From: Spirochaetota bacterium | GTDB taxonomy: Bacteria > Spirochaetota > Spirochaetia > Treponematales > Treponemataceae | DNA length: 37,808 bases | NCBI GenBank assembly: GCA_023393015.1 | Contig: JAEWMY010000024.1 | Span: forward strand, 1-37,808 | Reading direction: 5' to 3' | Shown here: piece by piece, positions 23,666 to 31,414 of the stretch | How positions within the stretch are numbered: the stretch's first letter is position 1 | Layout of the letters: every line of letters starts with the position of its first letter | Translations under genes and position numbers: made by a program | The notes under the pieces: model-generated | The model's database searches: none | Seen by the model: only the letters and a program-made list of their open reading frames with translations | Told to the model about the DNA's origin: nothing

Positions 23666-24871
23666 ATGAAACGCATACTATTACTTGGTACTATATTAGT
23701 TACCCTCGGACTCGCCTCGATCGGATGCTCGTCGGGGGGTATCGCCGACGAGTCGGGTTACATCCCGCCCGAGGAGACCTACTCGGGCGAGGCTATCGCT
23801 CCGGAAAGCGCGAACTTCTCCGCGAGCGCGCGCGCTTTCGTCGCGGGAATGGGAACGGGATGGAATCTCGGCAATACCCTCGACGCGCACGGCGTGTCCG
23901 GGCTCGCGGCCGAGACGTGTTGGGGCCAACCGACAACGACAAAGGCGATGATGGAAGGCCTCTACGCCTCCGGCATCAGGACGGTTCGCGTTCCCGTATC
24001 CTGGCACGATCACGTAAACGCGGCCTATACCGTCGATTCGGCCTGGATGAACCGCGTGCGGGAGGTCGTCGATTACGCGATCGACTCCGGCCTCTACGTG
24101 ATCGTCAACATCCACCACGACAACGACGAGTCTTTCTATTTTCCCGACAGGCGGTACCGGGAGCGCTCGCTCGCCTACGTAACGCGGATATGGAAGCAGA
24201 TCGCGCTCGAGTTCCGGAACTACGACGAACATCTCGTGTTCGAACTCCTTAACGAGCCGCGCCTCGTCGGCTACGAGAAGGAATGGAACTGGTCGGACTC
24301 GGATTCCGCGCTCGCCGACGCGGCCGCTCTCATCGGCGAGATGGAACAGGCGGCGCTCGACGCCATCCGGGCGACGGGAAGCAACAACGCTGACAGATTC
24401 GTCATGATCACGCCCTATGTCGCATCCCCCTGGGCGGCCACGTCGGGCAGGTTCGTGATCCCCGAGGATACCGCGAGCGACAAGCTCATCCTCTCCGTGC
24501 ACGCGTATACGCCGTACTCATTCGCGATGGAAGACCCGGGGGTCAGCGATTTTACGATCGCGCACAGGAACGATATCGATTACTTCATGAGCCAGCTCAA
24601 CGCGAAATTCGTCGTCGGGATGAATATGCCCGTCATAATCGGCGAGTACGGAGCCACCAATAAGAACAATCCGTCGGACAGGGAAGAGTGGTTTACGTAT
24701 TACGTGACCAAGGCGAAAAGCTACGGCATGCTGACGATCCTGTGGGACAACGGAAACCACAGTATCCCGGCATCCGGCAGCTACGAGGAACTGTACGGGT
24801 TTTACGATCGATCGGCGGGAACCTGGTACTTTCAGAGTATCCTCGACGCGATACTCGCCGCGCTCGATTGA
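23666..24871 (+). CDS. GH5-family glycoside hydrolase lipoprotein (endoglucanase-like)
   Basis: Retaining beta-glycanase, probably a cellulase or related hemicellulase, anchored outside the membrane. The 401-residue product has a lipobox LASIGC (C21) and a Ser/Glu-rich linker. The GH5 barrel includes MGTGWNLGNTLDAHG, IRTVRVPVSWHDH, VIVNIHHDNDES, the acid/base E197 in ELLNEPR and the nucleophile E327 in VIIGEYGATNKNN. The length is typical. CGGAG precedes the ATG. The upstream 60 bp are AT-rich (TATATTATGTT). Convergent with the GH51/ABC operon, it provides the extracellular cleavage step for that locus. Confidence 0.93.
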   Translation: MKRILLLGTILVTLGLASIGCSSGGIADESGYIPPEETYSGEAIAPESANFSASARAFVAGMGTGWNLGNTLDAHGVSGLAAETCWGQPTTTKAMMEGLYASGIRTVRVPVSWHDHVNAAYTVDSAWMNRVREVVDYAIDSGLYVIVNIHHDNDESFYFPDRRYRERSLAYVTRIWKQIALEFRNYDEHLVFELLNEPRLVGYEKEWNWSDSDSALADAAALIGEMEQAALDAIRATGSNNADRFVMITPYVASPWAATSGRFVIPEDTASDKLILSVHAYTPYSFAMEDPGVSDFTIAHRNDIDYFMSQLNAKFVVGMNMPVIIGEYGATNKNNPSDREEWFTYYVTKAKSYGMLTILWDNGNHSIPASGSYEELYGFYDRSAGTWYFQSILDAILAALD

Positions 24872-24891
24872 ACGTAGCGCGGCATTCCGCG

Positions 24892-24909
24892 AAAAAAGCG
24901 GCTTGCCGC
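24892..24909 (-). terminator. Weak terminator after the GH51 gene
   Basis: On the minus strand GCGG-CAAG-CCGC followed by T6 (24897-24892). The stem is only 4 bp, so efficiency is uncertain. It lies between the convergent GH5 and GH51 genes. Confidence 0.45.
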
Positions 24910-24943
24910 CGGTCGGCGTGCGGACGCGTGGACCGCGGCCTGA

Positions 24944-26455
24944 CTACGCGAACGAAAGCCGGATAAGATTCCAGGAGAAGGGCGGTACGCGGGCCGTGAG
25001 GCGGTCGCCGTCCGCGGTCGCGCCGTCAATGGCGCGCGGGATTACCCGGTCAGGCTCTTCCCGCGTGTTAGTCGCGAGCGGATCGGAATGCGCGAGCGCG
25101 AGATGCTCGATGACCGACAGGCCTTCGAAACCCGCGATTCTAGCCTCGAGGTTGAAGGCGTCGGTCTCGTGACGGTTCACGCAGAAGAAGGCGATCTCGC
25201 GCGCGTCCCTCCTGAGGACTCCGATAGAGTCGAGATAGGGCACCGTCCCGTAATCTGCCGACTCGTAACCCTCCGATTCGACCCGCGTCACCAGAACCTC
25301 TCCGCGCCCGTAGCGCGAACAGTGCAGGAAGGGATAGAAGATCGTCTGCCGCCAGGCGCGGCCCTCGCCCTCCGTCATGATGGGCGCGATGGTATTCACC
25401 AGTTGCGCGAGGCACGCCATCCTGACGGAATCCGCATGCCGCAAGAGGACGATGAGAAAGCACCCGACGACGAGCGCGTCCTCCAGGTTATAACGGTCCT
25501 CGAGAAGTCGCCTACCGACGCCCCACAGGTCATCGTCGCTTTCGGCTCCCAGCGAATGGTACCAGACGTTCCACTCGTCCACCGAAAGCTTGACCGTCTT
25601 CCGGCTCCGCTTCTTCGCCTTGACGAAGCGAACCGTGCTCTCGACGGTCTGTATGAAGTTCTCGAACTTGACCGACTCGGCAAGGAAGGAGGCGCGGTCG
25701 TCTCCTTCCTTGCGTGCGTAGATATGCAGGGATATGAAATCGACGTGCTCGTAGCAGTAGTCGAGCACCGTCGCTTCCCATTGCGGGAAGGTCGGCATGC
25801 CGGGACCCGAGCTGCCGCACGCGACGAGGTCGAGCGTCGGATCGAAGAGCTTGAGCGCCTTCGCGACCTCAGCCGCGAGCTTGCCGTATTCGTCGGCGGT
25901 CTTGCAGCCGATTTGCCAGGGTCCGTCCATCTCGTTGCCCAGGCACCATACGCGGAAATCGTAGGGCTTCTCGGCGCCGTGCGCGCGCCTGAGATCGCTC
26001 CAATAGAGCCCTCCGGGATGATTGCAGTACTCCACGAGGTTTCGGGCCTCTTCGATGCCGCGCGTGCCGAGGTTGATCGCCATCATGACGCGGCTGTCGG
26101 CCTTACGCGCCCAGCGGCAGAACTCGTCGAGACCGACGGTGTTCGGTTCGGTCGCCTTCCACGCGAGGTCCATCCGTTTCGGGCGCAGTTCCCTCGGCCC
26201 GACGCCGTCTTCCCACTTGTAGGCGGAAACGTAATTTCCGCCGGGATAGCGTATGATCGGAACGCCCAGTTCGCGAACCAGCTCGAGCACGTCCCCGCGA
26301 AATCCGTCCGCGTCCGCGCTCTCGTGGTCGCTCTGGTATACGCCGCCGTAAATGGCCCTTCCGAGGTGCTCCACGAACGAGCCGAACAGCCGTTCGTCCA
26401 CCGTGGTCAGGATCGAATCTCCGTCGACCCGTATCGTTGCCTTGCTGTCTCCCAT
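24944..26455 (-). CDS. GH51 alpha-L-arabinofuranosidase
   Basis: Releases arabinose from arabinan or arabinoxylan oligosaccharides. The 503-residue protein lacks a signal peptide, so it acts in the cytoplasm on imported oligomers. Family landmarks are LFGSFVEHLGRAIYGG, RYPGGNYVSAYKWEDGVGP, acid/base E175 in CLGNEMDGPWQ and nucleophile E294 in SVDEWNVWYH. The C-terminal beta domain ends SWNLIRLSFA. AAGGAAG lies just before the ATG. It is the last gene of the leftward transporter operon, 64 bp after the second permease. Confidence 0.95.
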   Translation of the reverse strand: MGDSKATIRVDGDSILTTVDERLFGSFVEHLGRAIYGGVYQSDHESADADGFRGDVLELVRELGVPIIRYPGGNYVSAYKWEDGVGPRELRPKRMDLAWKATEPNTVGLDEFCRWARKADSRVMMAINLGTRGIEEARNLVEYCNHPGGLYWSDLRRAHGAEKPYDFRVWCLGNEMDGPWQIGCKTADEYGKLAAEVAKALKLFDPTLDLVACGSSGPGMPTFPQWEATVLDYCYEHVDFISLHIYARKEGDDRASFLAESVKFENFIQTVESTVRFVKAKKRSRKTVKLSVDEWNVWYHSLGAESDDDLWGVGRRLLEDRYNLEDALVVGCFLIVLLRHADSVRMACLAQLVNTIAPIMTEGEGRAWRQTIFYPFLHCSRYGRGEVLVTRVESEGYESADYGTVPYLDSIGVLRRDAREIAFFCVNRHETDAFNLEARIAGFEGLSVIEHLALAHSDPLATNTREEPDRVIPRAIDGATADGDRLTARVPPFSWNLIRLSFA

Positions 26456-26519
26456 CGCTTCCTTTTCTTTTCGATCCGGTTATCTCGCACCGGGCGACGG
26501 CCTCGGAACGACCGCGGCG

Positions 26520-27371
26520 TCAGCCCTTCACCGCGCCCGCTGACAAACCGGACACGATGTGTTTTTGCGCGTACAGGTAAAACGCGATCGCCGGCGCCAT
26601 GCATACGACGAAAAACGCGAGAATGATATTCCAGTCGGCGAGATACTGGCCGACAAAATCCATGCTCCCCATCGGCAGGGTGTACTTGTCCCTGTCGTTG
26701 AAGATTATAAGCGGCAGGAAAAAATTGTTCCAGCTCGTCACCATCGCGAGCACCGATATCGTCGCGATCGCCGGCCTCGACAACGGTACCACGACGTGGA
26801 AGAGGAATCCCATCTTCCCGCACCCGTCGATCTTTACCGCGTCCTCGAGCTCGCCGGGAATCTGACGGATGAAGCCCTTGAATATCAGAATATGGAACGG
26901 CAGCAAAAAGGCCGTTTGAGGCAGAATCACCCCGACGTACGTGTCAAGAAGACCGAACGTTCGGAGCTGGATATAGATAGGGAGAATCGCCAGCGTCATC
27001 GGAAAGAGGAGGCCGAGCAGAAAGTACTGGTAGATAACGTCCTTCGTCCGCACGTCGAACCGGCTCAGCGCGAAACCGGCCATTCCCGCGGCGACCACGT
27101 CAAGGACGACGGTGGCGGCCATGACGATCAGGGAGTTGCCGAAATACAGGAAAAAGCGGCTCTTCACGAAGATGTTCGCGTAGTTCTCGACGAACGCCGG
27201 ACGCGGCCATCCGACCGGGTCGACGTTCAGTTGTCCCATGGACTTGAAACCGCCGAGTATCGCGAGATAAATCGGCAAAAGGACCACGAGGGCGAAACTG
27301 AACAGCATGACGTACTTGGTGACATTGAAGGGAGTCAAACCCTTTGATACTCGGTCGATGGAACTTCTCAC
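26520..27371 (-). CDS. ABC sugar transporter permease (MalG/UgpE type)
   Basis: A 283-residue inner-membrane protein with six predicted helices. The EAA loop that contacts the ATPase is ELEDAVKIDGCGKMGFLFHVVVPLS. The typical N-terminal cytoplasmic segment and the PVGWPRPAFVENYANIF region match CUT1 (oligosaccharide) permeases. Its start overlaps the stop of the first permease by 4 bp (ATGA). With the partner permease and binding protein it would import arabino- or xylo-oligosaccharides (substrate inferred from the glycosidases). Confidence 0.94.
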   Translation of the reverse strand: MRSSIDRVSKGLTPFNVTKYVMLFSFALVVLLPIYLAILGGFKSMGQLNVDPVGWPRPAFVENYANIFVKSRFFLYFGNSLIVMAATVVLDVVAAGMAGFALSRFDVRTKDVIYQYFLLGLLFPMTLAILPIYIQLRTFGLLDTYVGVILPQTAFLLPFHILIFKGFIRQIPGELEDAVKIDGCGKMGFLFHVVVPLSRPAIATISVLAMVTSWNNFFLPLIIFNDRDKYTLPMGSMDFVGQYLADWNIILAFFVVCMAPAIAFYLYAQKHIVSGLSAGAVKG

Positions 27372-28258
27372 GTTTCGTCATCCCTCTTCGTCAATTTTTG
27401 GTAGAACACGTTCACGACAAGGCAGAGCGCGAATATCACGATAGCCGTCATGCTTCCGAAGCCTATCTTGGAGGACTTGATTCCGAACTTGTACAGGTAC
27501 ACGACGGCCGTCTCGGCGGCGTGCACCGGGCCGCCCTGACCCATCGACCAAATAACGTCAAATACCTGCAGGGATCCGATGATGCAGAAGAAAAGCGACA
27601 TCTGGATCGCGGACCGCATGAAGGGTATGGTGATATTCACGAAGGACTGGAACGGGCTCGCGCCGTCGATACGGGCGGCCTCGTAGTATTCGGGCGGGAT
27701 TCCCTGGAGGCCCGCGACGTACAGGATCATGTGGAACCCGAAGTATTTCCAGAAGATGACGAAGAGGATCGCGGGAAAGACCGTTTCGGGATTCGCGAGG
27801 AAGCCTTGATACGCGTAGTCCGGGAGAATGAAGGCGAAAACCTGCTTGAGAAGGCCGAACTGCGGATGGTAGATGAAGCGCCAGATCACGCCGGTGATGA
27901 TCTCCGAAAGGATATACGGCAAGAAGAAAACGGTACGAAAGAGTATCAAGTGACGTCTTCGGTTCCCGCTGACAAGGATGGCGAGCGCGAACGCGATCGG
28001 GAGCTGCACGAACACGGAAAACACGATGACGATCCCGTTGTTTTTCAGGGCGTTCCAGAACAGGGGATCCCGCACGAGCGTCACGAAATTGTCGAAACCG
28101 ATGAATTTCTTTAGCGGTCCGAAACCGTTCCAGTTGTAAAAAGAGAAAAAAACCGTGTTGACGACGGGATACACTATAAACGCGGTCACGAGAAAAAACG
28201 CGGGCGCCAACAAGAGATAGAAAACATACGTCTCGCGATTTTTCGATGTACCGGTCAT
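27368..28258 (-). CDS. ABC sugar transporter permease (MalF/UgpA type)
   Basis: A 296-residue inner-membrane permease with six predicted helices. Its EAA loop is PEYYEAARIDGASPFQSFV, followed by ITIPFMR. The FFSFYNWNGFGPLKKFIGFDNF segment is typical of CUT1 permeases. I chose the ATG at 28258 because GGGGGAG lies 3 nt before it; a TTG further up would place that site inside the gene. A stem-loop with a T tract separates it from the binding-protein gene. No ATP-binding subunit lies in this window. Confidence 0.94.
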   Translation of the reverse strand: MTGTSKNRETYVFYLLLAPAFFLVTAFIVYPVVNTVFFSFYNWNGFGPLKKFIGFDNFVTLVRDPLFWNALKNNGIVIVFSVFVQLPIAFALAILVSGNRRRHLILFRTVFFLPYILSEIITGVIWRFIYHPQFGLLKQVFAFILPDYAYQGFLANPETVFPAILFVIFWKYFGFHMILYVAGLQGIPPEYYEAARIDGASPFQSFVNITIPFMRSAIQMSLFFCIIGSLQVFDVIWSMGQGGPVHAAETAVVYLYKFGIKSSKIGFGSMTAIVIFALCLVVNVFYQKLTKRDDET

Positions 28259-28267
28259 GCGCTCCCC

Positions 28268-28297
28268 CAAAAAGGCGGAGGACTCGCGTCCCCCGCC
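28268..28297 (-). terminator. Attenuator-like stem-loop between binding-protein and permease genes
   Basis: On the minus strand GGCGGGGGAC-GCGA-GTCCTCCGCC, a 10-bp stem with one G-U pair and a GNRA tetraloop, is followed by T5. It lies in the 56-bp gap after the binding-protein stop. It is likely to cause partial termination or to protect the upstream mRNA, giving more binding protein than permease. Confidence 0.8.
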
Positions 28298-28314
28298 GAT
28301 GCTTCGTATCGTCG

Positions 28315-29601
28315 TTACTTCTCGGCCTTGTACGACGCGTCGATCGCAGCGGCGGCCGCTTCGGGCGTCATCGTTTCGGCGAACAGGCCCTGCGTCACGT
28401 CCTTGACGACCTCGCCGGTCGCGGGCGGCAGGTACTGGTCGTAATAGAGCTGGAAGTAGCTCGCATCGCCGACCGCCTTGTTGATCGCTATGAGGTTCGG
28501 GTCCGTCAGAGCGGTTTCGGCGCCGATCGCGGTGGGAACGATTCCCAGGGGTCCGGTGGTGAGGAATTTCTGCGTCTCGATGCTCGTGATGAACTTCAGG
28601 AACTCGACCGCTTCCTTCGGCGCGTTTTTCCCGATGACGAGACCGTCGCCGCCACCCATCAAGTCGGAGAGCTTGCCCTTACCGCCCTCTACCGCGGGGA
28701 AGGACATGAAGCCGAGCTTGTCGCCGATACCCTGCTTCGATTCGGAAGAGCCGATCTGCACGGCGGGAGCCCACTGGCCCATGAGTTCCATCGCGGCCTT
28801 TCCGTTACCCATCAGCGCGGCCTGGTCTCCGCCGTACGTCGCGGCGAGGAATCCCTCCTGGAAGGGCTTCAGGTCGATGAGTTCCTTCAGGAGGACGCCG
28901 GCCTTCACGAAGGGTTCGTCGGCAAACGAGCCGTTTCCGATCGTGGCCTTGTCGAAGGCCTCCTTGCCGCCGAGCCGAACGGCGAGGTATACCCACCAGA
29001 AGTGACCGGGCCACTTGTCGCCCTCGCCGAGGGCGATCGGTGTGATTCCCGCGGCCTTGAGCTTCTTGACGCAATCGAGGAAGTCCTTCCAGGTTTCGGG
29101 AGGAGTCGTGTAGCCGACCTTGGCGAGAAGGTCCTTGTTGTACCAGATGCCGACGCCGCCCATGGTATACGGAAGTCCGTAGATCTTGTCCTTGTAGCTG
29201 TACACGCCAACGGCGCCTTCCCCGATCTTGCTGTCCCAGTTTTTCTTGTATTCGTTCGTGATATCCTTGAGGAGTCCCGACTCGGCGAAGGAATTCATCA
29301 CCCCGCCGCCCCAACTCCTGAAGATGTCGGGGGGATTCCCCGATTGCATCACCGTGGCGAGTTTGCTCTTGTAGGCCTCGTTCTCGAGAACGGTTATCTT
29401 GATGTCGACGTTCGGATGCTTTTCCATGAACTGAGCGGCAATCTTTTCCCATTCCGGATAGTGCAAGTCATTGCTGTCCAGGTGCCAGAAATCGATGGTT
29501 ACCTTGCCGCCGGCGGTTTTATCCTTACCGGAGCAGGAAACGGCCACGCACGCGATCGTGAGGATAATCAGAATCCCCGCAAGTCCCTTTCTTAGAACCA
29601 T
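28315..29601 (-). CDS. ABC sugar-binding lipoprotein
   Basis: A 428-residue extracytoplasmic solute-binding protein of the MalE/UgpB-like family, with lipobox VAVSC (C23). The mature protein begins with a short linker and VTIDFWHLDSND, followed by typical features: the EKHPNVDIKITVLENEAYKSK segment, PPDIFRSWGGGVMNSF, YGLPYTMGGVGIWYNKDLL and GKAAMELMGQWAP. AGGAGG precedes the ATG, consistent with strong expression. First gene of the operon (binding protein, two permeases, GH51) and divergent from the regulator. Confidence 0.95.
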   Translation of the reverse strand: MVLRKGLAGILIILTIACVAVSCSGKDKTAGGKVTIDFWHLDSNDLHYPEWEKIAAQFMEKHPNVDIKITVLENEAYKSKLATVMQSGNPPDIFRSWGGGVMNSFAESGLLKDITNEYKKNWDSKIGEGAVGVYSYKDKIYGLPYTMGGVGIWYNKDLLAKVGYTTPPETWKDFLDCVKKLKAAGITPIALGEGDKWPGHFWWVYLAVRLGGKEAFDKATIGNGSFADEPFVKAGVLLKELIDLKPFQEGFLAATYGGDQAALMGNGKAAMELMGQWAPAVQIGSSESKQGIGDKLGFMSFPAVEGGKGKLSDLMGGGDGLVIGKNAPKEAVEFLKFITSIETQKFLTTGPLGIVPTAIGAETALTDPNLIAINKAVGDASYFQLYYDQYLPPATGEVVKDVTQGLFAETMTPEAAAAAIDASYKAEK

Positions 29602-29629
29602 TCGGTCCTCCTTTTCTTTCTTGTGCGGT

Positions 29630-29658
29630 AGTGTAACCCGGAAAAAAATCGCTGTCAA
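29630..29658 (-). promoter_or_regulatory. Promoter of the ABC transporter / GH51 operon
   Basis: Minus-strand TTGACA (29658-29653), 17-nt spacer, TACACT (29635-29630). The start would be near 29623, leaving a leader of about 22 nt with AGGAGG. Confidence 0.8.
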
Positions 29659-29671
29659 TTTTTTTGTTATG

Positions 29672-29688
29672 TATCAGTTTATATGATA
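29672..29688. promoter_or_regulatory. Probable operator 1 (TATCA-N7-TGATA)
   Basis: Inverted repeat TATCA-N7-TGATA, 17 bp. Its centre is about 57 bp upstream of the predicted transporter start and 14 bp upstream of the -35 box, a usual place for activator binding. The format is identical to operator 2. Confidence 0.65.
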
Positions 29689-29758
29689 TTTAAAAAACTG
29701 AATAATAAAGACAGCATTAGCTTGTTGGTTGATAACATCACTTATTTCGCTTTCAATA

Positions 29759-29775
29759 TATCAATATTTGTGATA
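29759..29775. promoter_or_regulatory. Probable operator 2 (TATCA-N7-TGATA)
   Basis: Second inverted repeat of the same half-sites and spacing, extended to ATATCA/TGATAT. It lies just upstream of the TACTAT (29781-29786) that is the likely -10 of the regulator gene, so occupancy would block the regulator's own transcription. Confidence 0.65.
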
Positions 29776-29800
29776 TACACTACTATACGGGAGCGTGACC

Positions 29801-30721
29801 ATGGGCAATCAAAGCATCCTTGTGATCAACAGCAACGACGACGGAGACATACTGCGCGGAATATGCTCGGAACTCAGGATACGAATTCTGCAGTGCCTGC
29901 GGGACGAAAGCCTCAACGTCAACGACCTGTCGCGCCTTCTCGGCATACCGCAATCCACGGTCGCCATCAACGTGCAGATTCTGGAAAAGGCTTCCCTCAT
30001 ACGGACGGAAACCGTCAAGGCGAAAAAGGGAAGCCAGAAAATCTGCCACGGTATCTATCAGGAGATCGTTCTTCAGTTTCCCAACTCCAAGAAGGACGAA
30101 AAAAACAGCATCGAGGTGGAGATGCCGATCGGCCTCTTCACCGGATTCGACGTCTCGCCGCCGTGCGGCATGTGCTCTACCGAATCGATCATCGGCTTTC
30201 TGGACGTACCCGACGAGTTTCTCAATCCCGAGCGCATGAAGGCGGGACTCCTCTGGTTCGAGAAGGGCTTCGTCGAATACAAGTTCCCGAACAACAGCCT
30301 CTACAAGGGCACGCCGGTCAGACGGCTCGAACTTTCGGCGGAGTTGTCGTCCGAGATTCCCGGCACCAATCCCGAGCTTCAGTCCGACATAACCCTCTGG
30401 GTGAACGACGTGGAGATCGGCTACTGGACCTCGCCCGGCGATTTCGGCGACAAACGCGGAAAACTCACCCCCTCCTGGTGGAAGCTTGAAGGGTCCCAAT
30501 ACGGTCTTTTGAAGCAATGGAGCGTCACCGACGAGGGATCGTTCGTCGACGGCGTGCAGCTGTCCGGAGTCCGGCTCGCGGACCTGAAACTGCAGGACCA
30601 CCATTCGATACGGGTACGGATCGGGGTCAAGGAAACGGCGGAGCATTTGGGCGGGATCAACATATTCGGAAAGGGTTTCGGCAACTACGACAGGAACATC
30701 CTGCTCAGGCTCTATTTCTAG
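29801..30721 (+). CDS. ArsR-like winged-helix transcriptional regulator of the sugar locus
   Basis: A 306-residue regulator. The N-terminal HTH (about 18-75) has LRGICSELRIRILQCLRDE, a recognition region in RLLGIPQSTVAINVQILEKASL and a wing with KKGSQK. The rest (about 95-306) is a beta-rich domain with a conserved-looking Cys pair in SPPCGMCSTES, probably a ligand-binding jelly-roll-like domain. Its ligand is unknown but presumably a sugar taken up by the neighbouring transporter. ATG 29801 is preferred over GTG 29795 because GGGAG lies 7 nt before the ATG. It is divergent from the ABC operon, with two matching inverted repeats between them. Confidence 0.85.
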   Translation: MGNQSILVINSNDDGDILRGICSELRIRILQCLRDESLNVNDLSRLLGIPQSTVAINVQILEKASLIRTETVKAKKGSQKICHGIYQEIVLQFPNSKKDEKNSIEVEMPIGLFTGFDVSPPCGMCSTESIIGFLDVPDEFLNPERMKAGLLWFEKGFVEYKFPNNSLYKGTPVRRLELSAELSSEIPGTNPELQSDITLWVNDVEIGYWTSPGDFGDKRGKLTPSWWKLEGSQYGLLKQWSVTDEGSFVDGVQLSGVRLADLKLQDHHSIRVRIGVKETAEHLGGINIFGKGFGNYDRNILLRLYF

Positions 30722-30798
30722 GACTGCGAACGTCCGATTTTTTGTCGATATGTACTTTCGTACGATGTCCGTTCTCTCCGCGGATGTTACCTTTACGC

Positions 30799-30816
30799 GC
30801 GGGGGGACTCCCCCGC
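30799..30816 (+). promoter_or_regulatory. Hairpin abutting the ribosome-binding site of the FN3 lipoprotein gene
   Basis: GCGGGGG-GACT-CCCCCGC, a perfect 7-bp GC stem, ends directly before AAGGAG (30817) of the gene at 30829. It could modulate ribosome access or stabilise the 5' end. It lacks a T tract, so it is not a terminator. Confidence 0.6.
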
Positions 30817-30828
30817 AAGGAGAATGCA

Positions 30829-31254
30829 ATGAAAAACGCATACCATTCGGGCGCGCGCGCCTCGATCGCGATCCTCGCGGCCGCCGCGCTTCTCGCGCTT
30901 GTTACCGCCTGCTCGTCGGATGACGGGCAGGAAGGCCTTGCCGCCCCGACGAATCTCGCCGCGACGGCCGTATCCTCAAGCGGTATTGCCCTCTCGTGGA
31001 CCGACGCCTCGGCCAGGGCCGCGGCAGGAGGCCGATCCAGAAGCGCCATAATGGATTCCGGCTTTCGCGTAGAGCGGAGCGTCACGTCTTCCTCCGAGGG
31101 ATTCTCATTGAGGATATTCACGGAAGAGACGACATTCAACGACACCGGCCTGAGCGAGGGGACGCAGTACTGGTACCGCGTACGGGCTTTCGATCAGGAG
31201 GGCTCCTCGGACTGGTCGGCGGTGGTGACGGCGACGACCCTTCCGGCGCCCTGA
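30829..31254 (+). CDS. Fibronectin type III lipoprotein
   Basis: A 141-residue exported protein with lipobox LVTAC (C28). After a short linker there is one FN3 domain (about 38-139): PTNLAATAVSSSGIALSWTD, a variable Arg/Ala/Ser-rich insertion in the first loop, FRVERS, TEETTFNDTGLSEGTQYWYRVRAFDQEGSSDWS and a final strand VVTATT. The Trp and Tyr landmarks of FN3 are present. Binding partner unknown; such domains act as surface spacers or carbohydrate-enzyme accessories. AAGGAG precedes the ATG, with a GC hairpin just upstream. Confidence 0.87.
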   Translation: MKNAYHSGARASIAILAAAALLALVTACSSDDGQEGLAAPTNLAATAVSSSGIALSWTDASARAAAGGRSRSAIMDSGFRVERSVTSSSEGFSLRIFTEETTFNDTGLSEGTQYWYRVRAFDQEGSSDWSAVVTATTLPAP

Positions 31255-31340
31255 GAGCGAGGTACGTCCCCTCGGTTCACGGCGGGTCAGGCGATTTCCT
31301 GAAAGCTCGTCTTGTCCTCGCCGAGGATATGCCTGACGAT
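31255..31340. repeat. 86-bp direct repeat, copy 1
   Basis: Matches 35405-35490 over 86 bp in the same orientation with one mismatch (G at 31323, A at 35473). It includes 32 bp beyond a stop codon and the last 18 codons (stop included) of a hemerythrin-domain reading frame on the minus strand. Confidence 0.97.
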
Positions 31341-31395
31341 CATGTCGCCGCAGATAAACGACAGGAGGGCGTACGCCGGGACATCTCCCCGCTCG
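31287..31395 (-). pseudogene. C-terminal hemerythrin-domain remnant
   Basis: The minus strand encodes, up to a TGA at 31289-31287, a tail matching the end of the GGDEF-hemerythrin protein at 35437: ERGDVPAYALLSFICGD followed by IVRHILGEDKTSFQEIA. It carries the last two iron ligands (H and D of HILGED) but no start or other ligands. DNA identity is near-perfect over the last 18 codons and then falls, while protein similarity continues about 20 residues further. Similarity ends close to the stop of the HD-GYP gene, in a different frame. Best read as a truncated paralogue or recombination scar. Confidence 0.85.
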
Positions 31396-31414
31396 GACGC
31401 GTGAACCGTCTTAC

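Noticed and set aside
28246..29595. A 449-codon plus-strand frame opposite the sugar-binding protein gene
   Set aside because: Antisense to a clear ABC binding lipoprotein and without motifs.
29660..29795. AT-rich segment as a replication origin or foreign island
   Set aside because: It is under 150 bp, lies between divergent genes and is explained by promoters and paired operators; no DnaA boxes seen.
31255..31340. Insertion-sequence end or attachment site
   Set aside because: The repeat contains the end of a hemerythrin gene and its flank, with no terminal inverted repeats, transposase or integrase nearby. A gene-fragment duplication explains it better.
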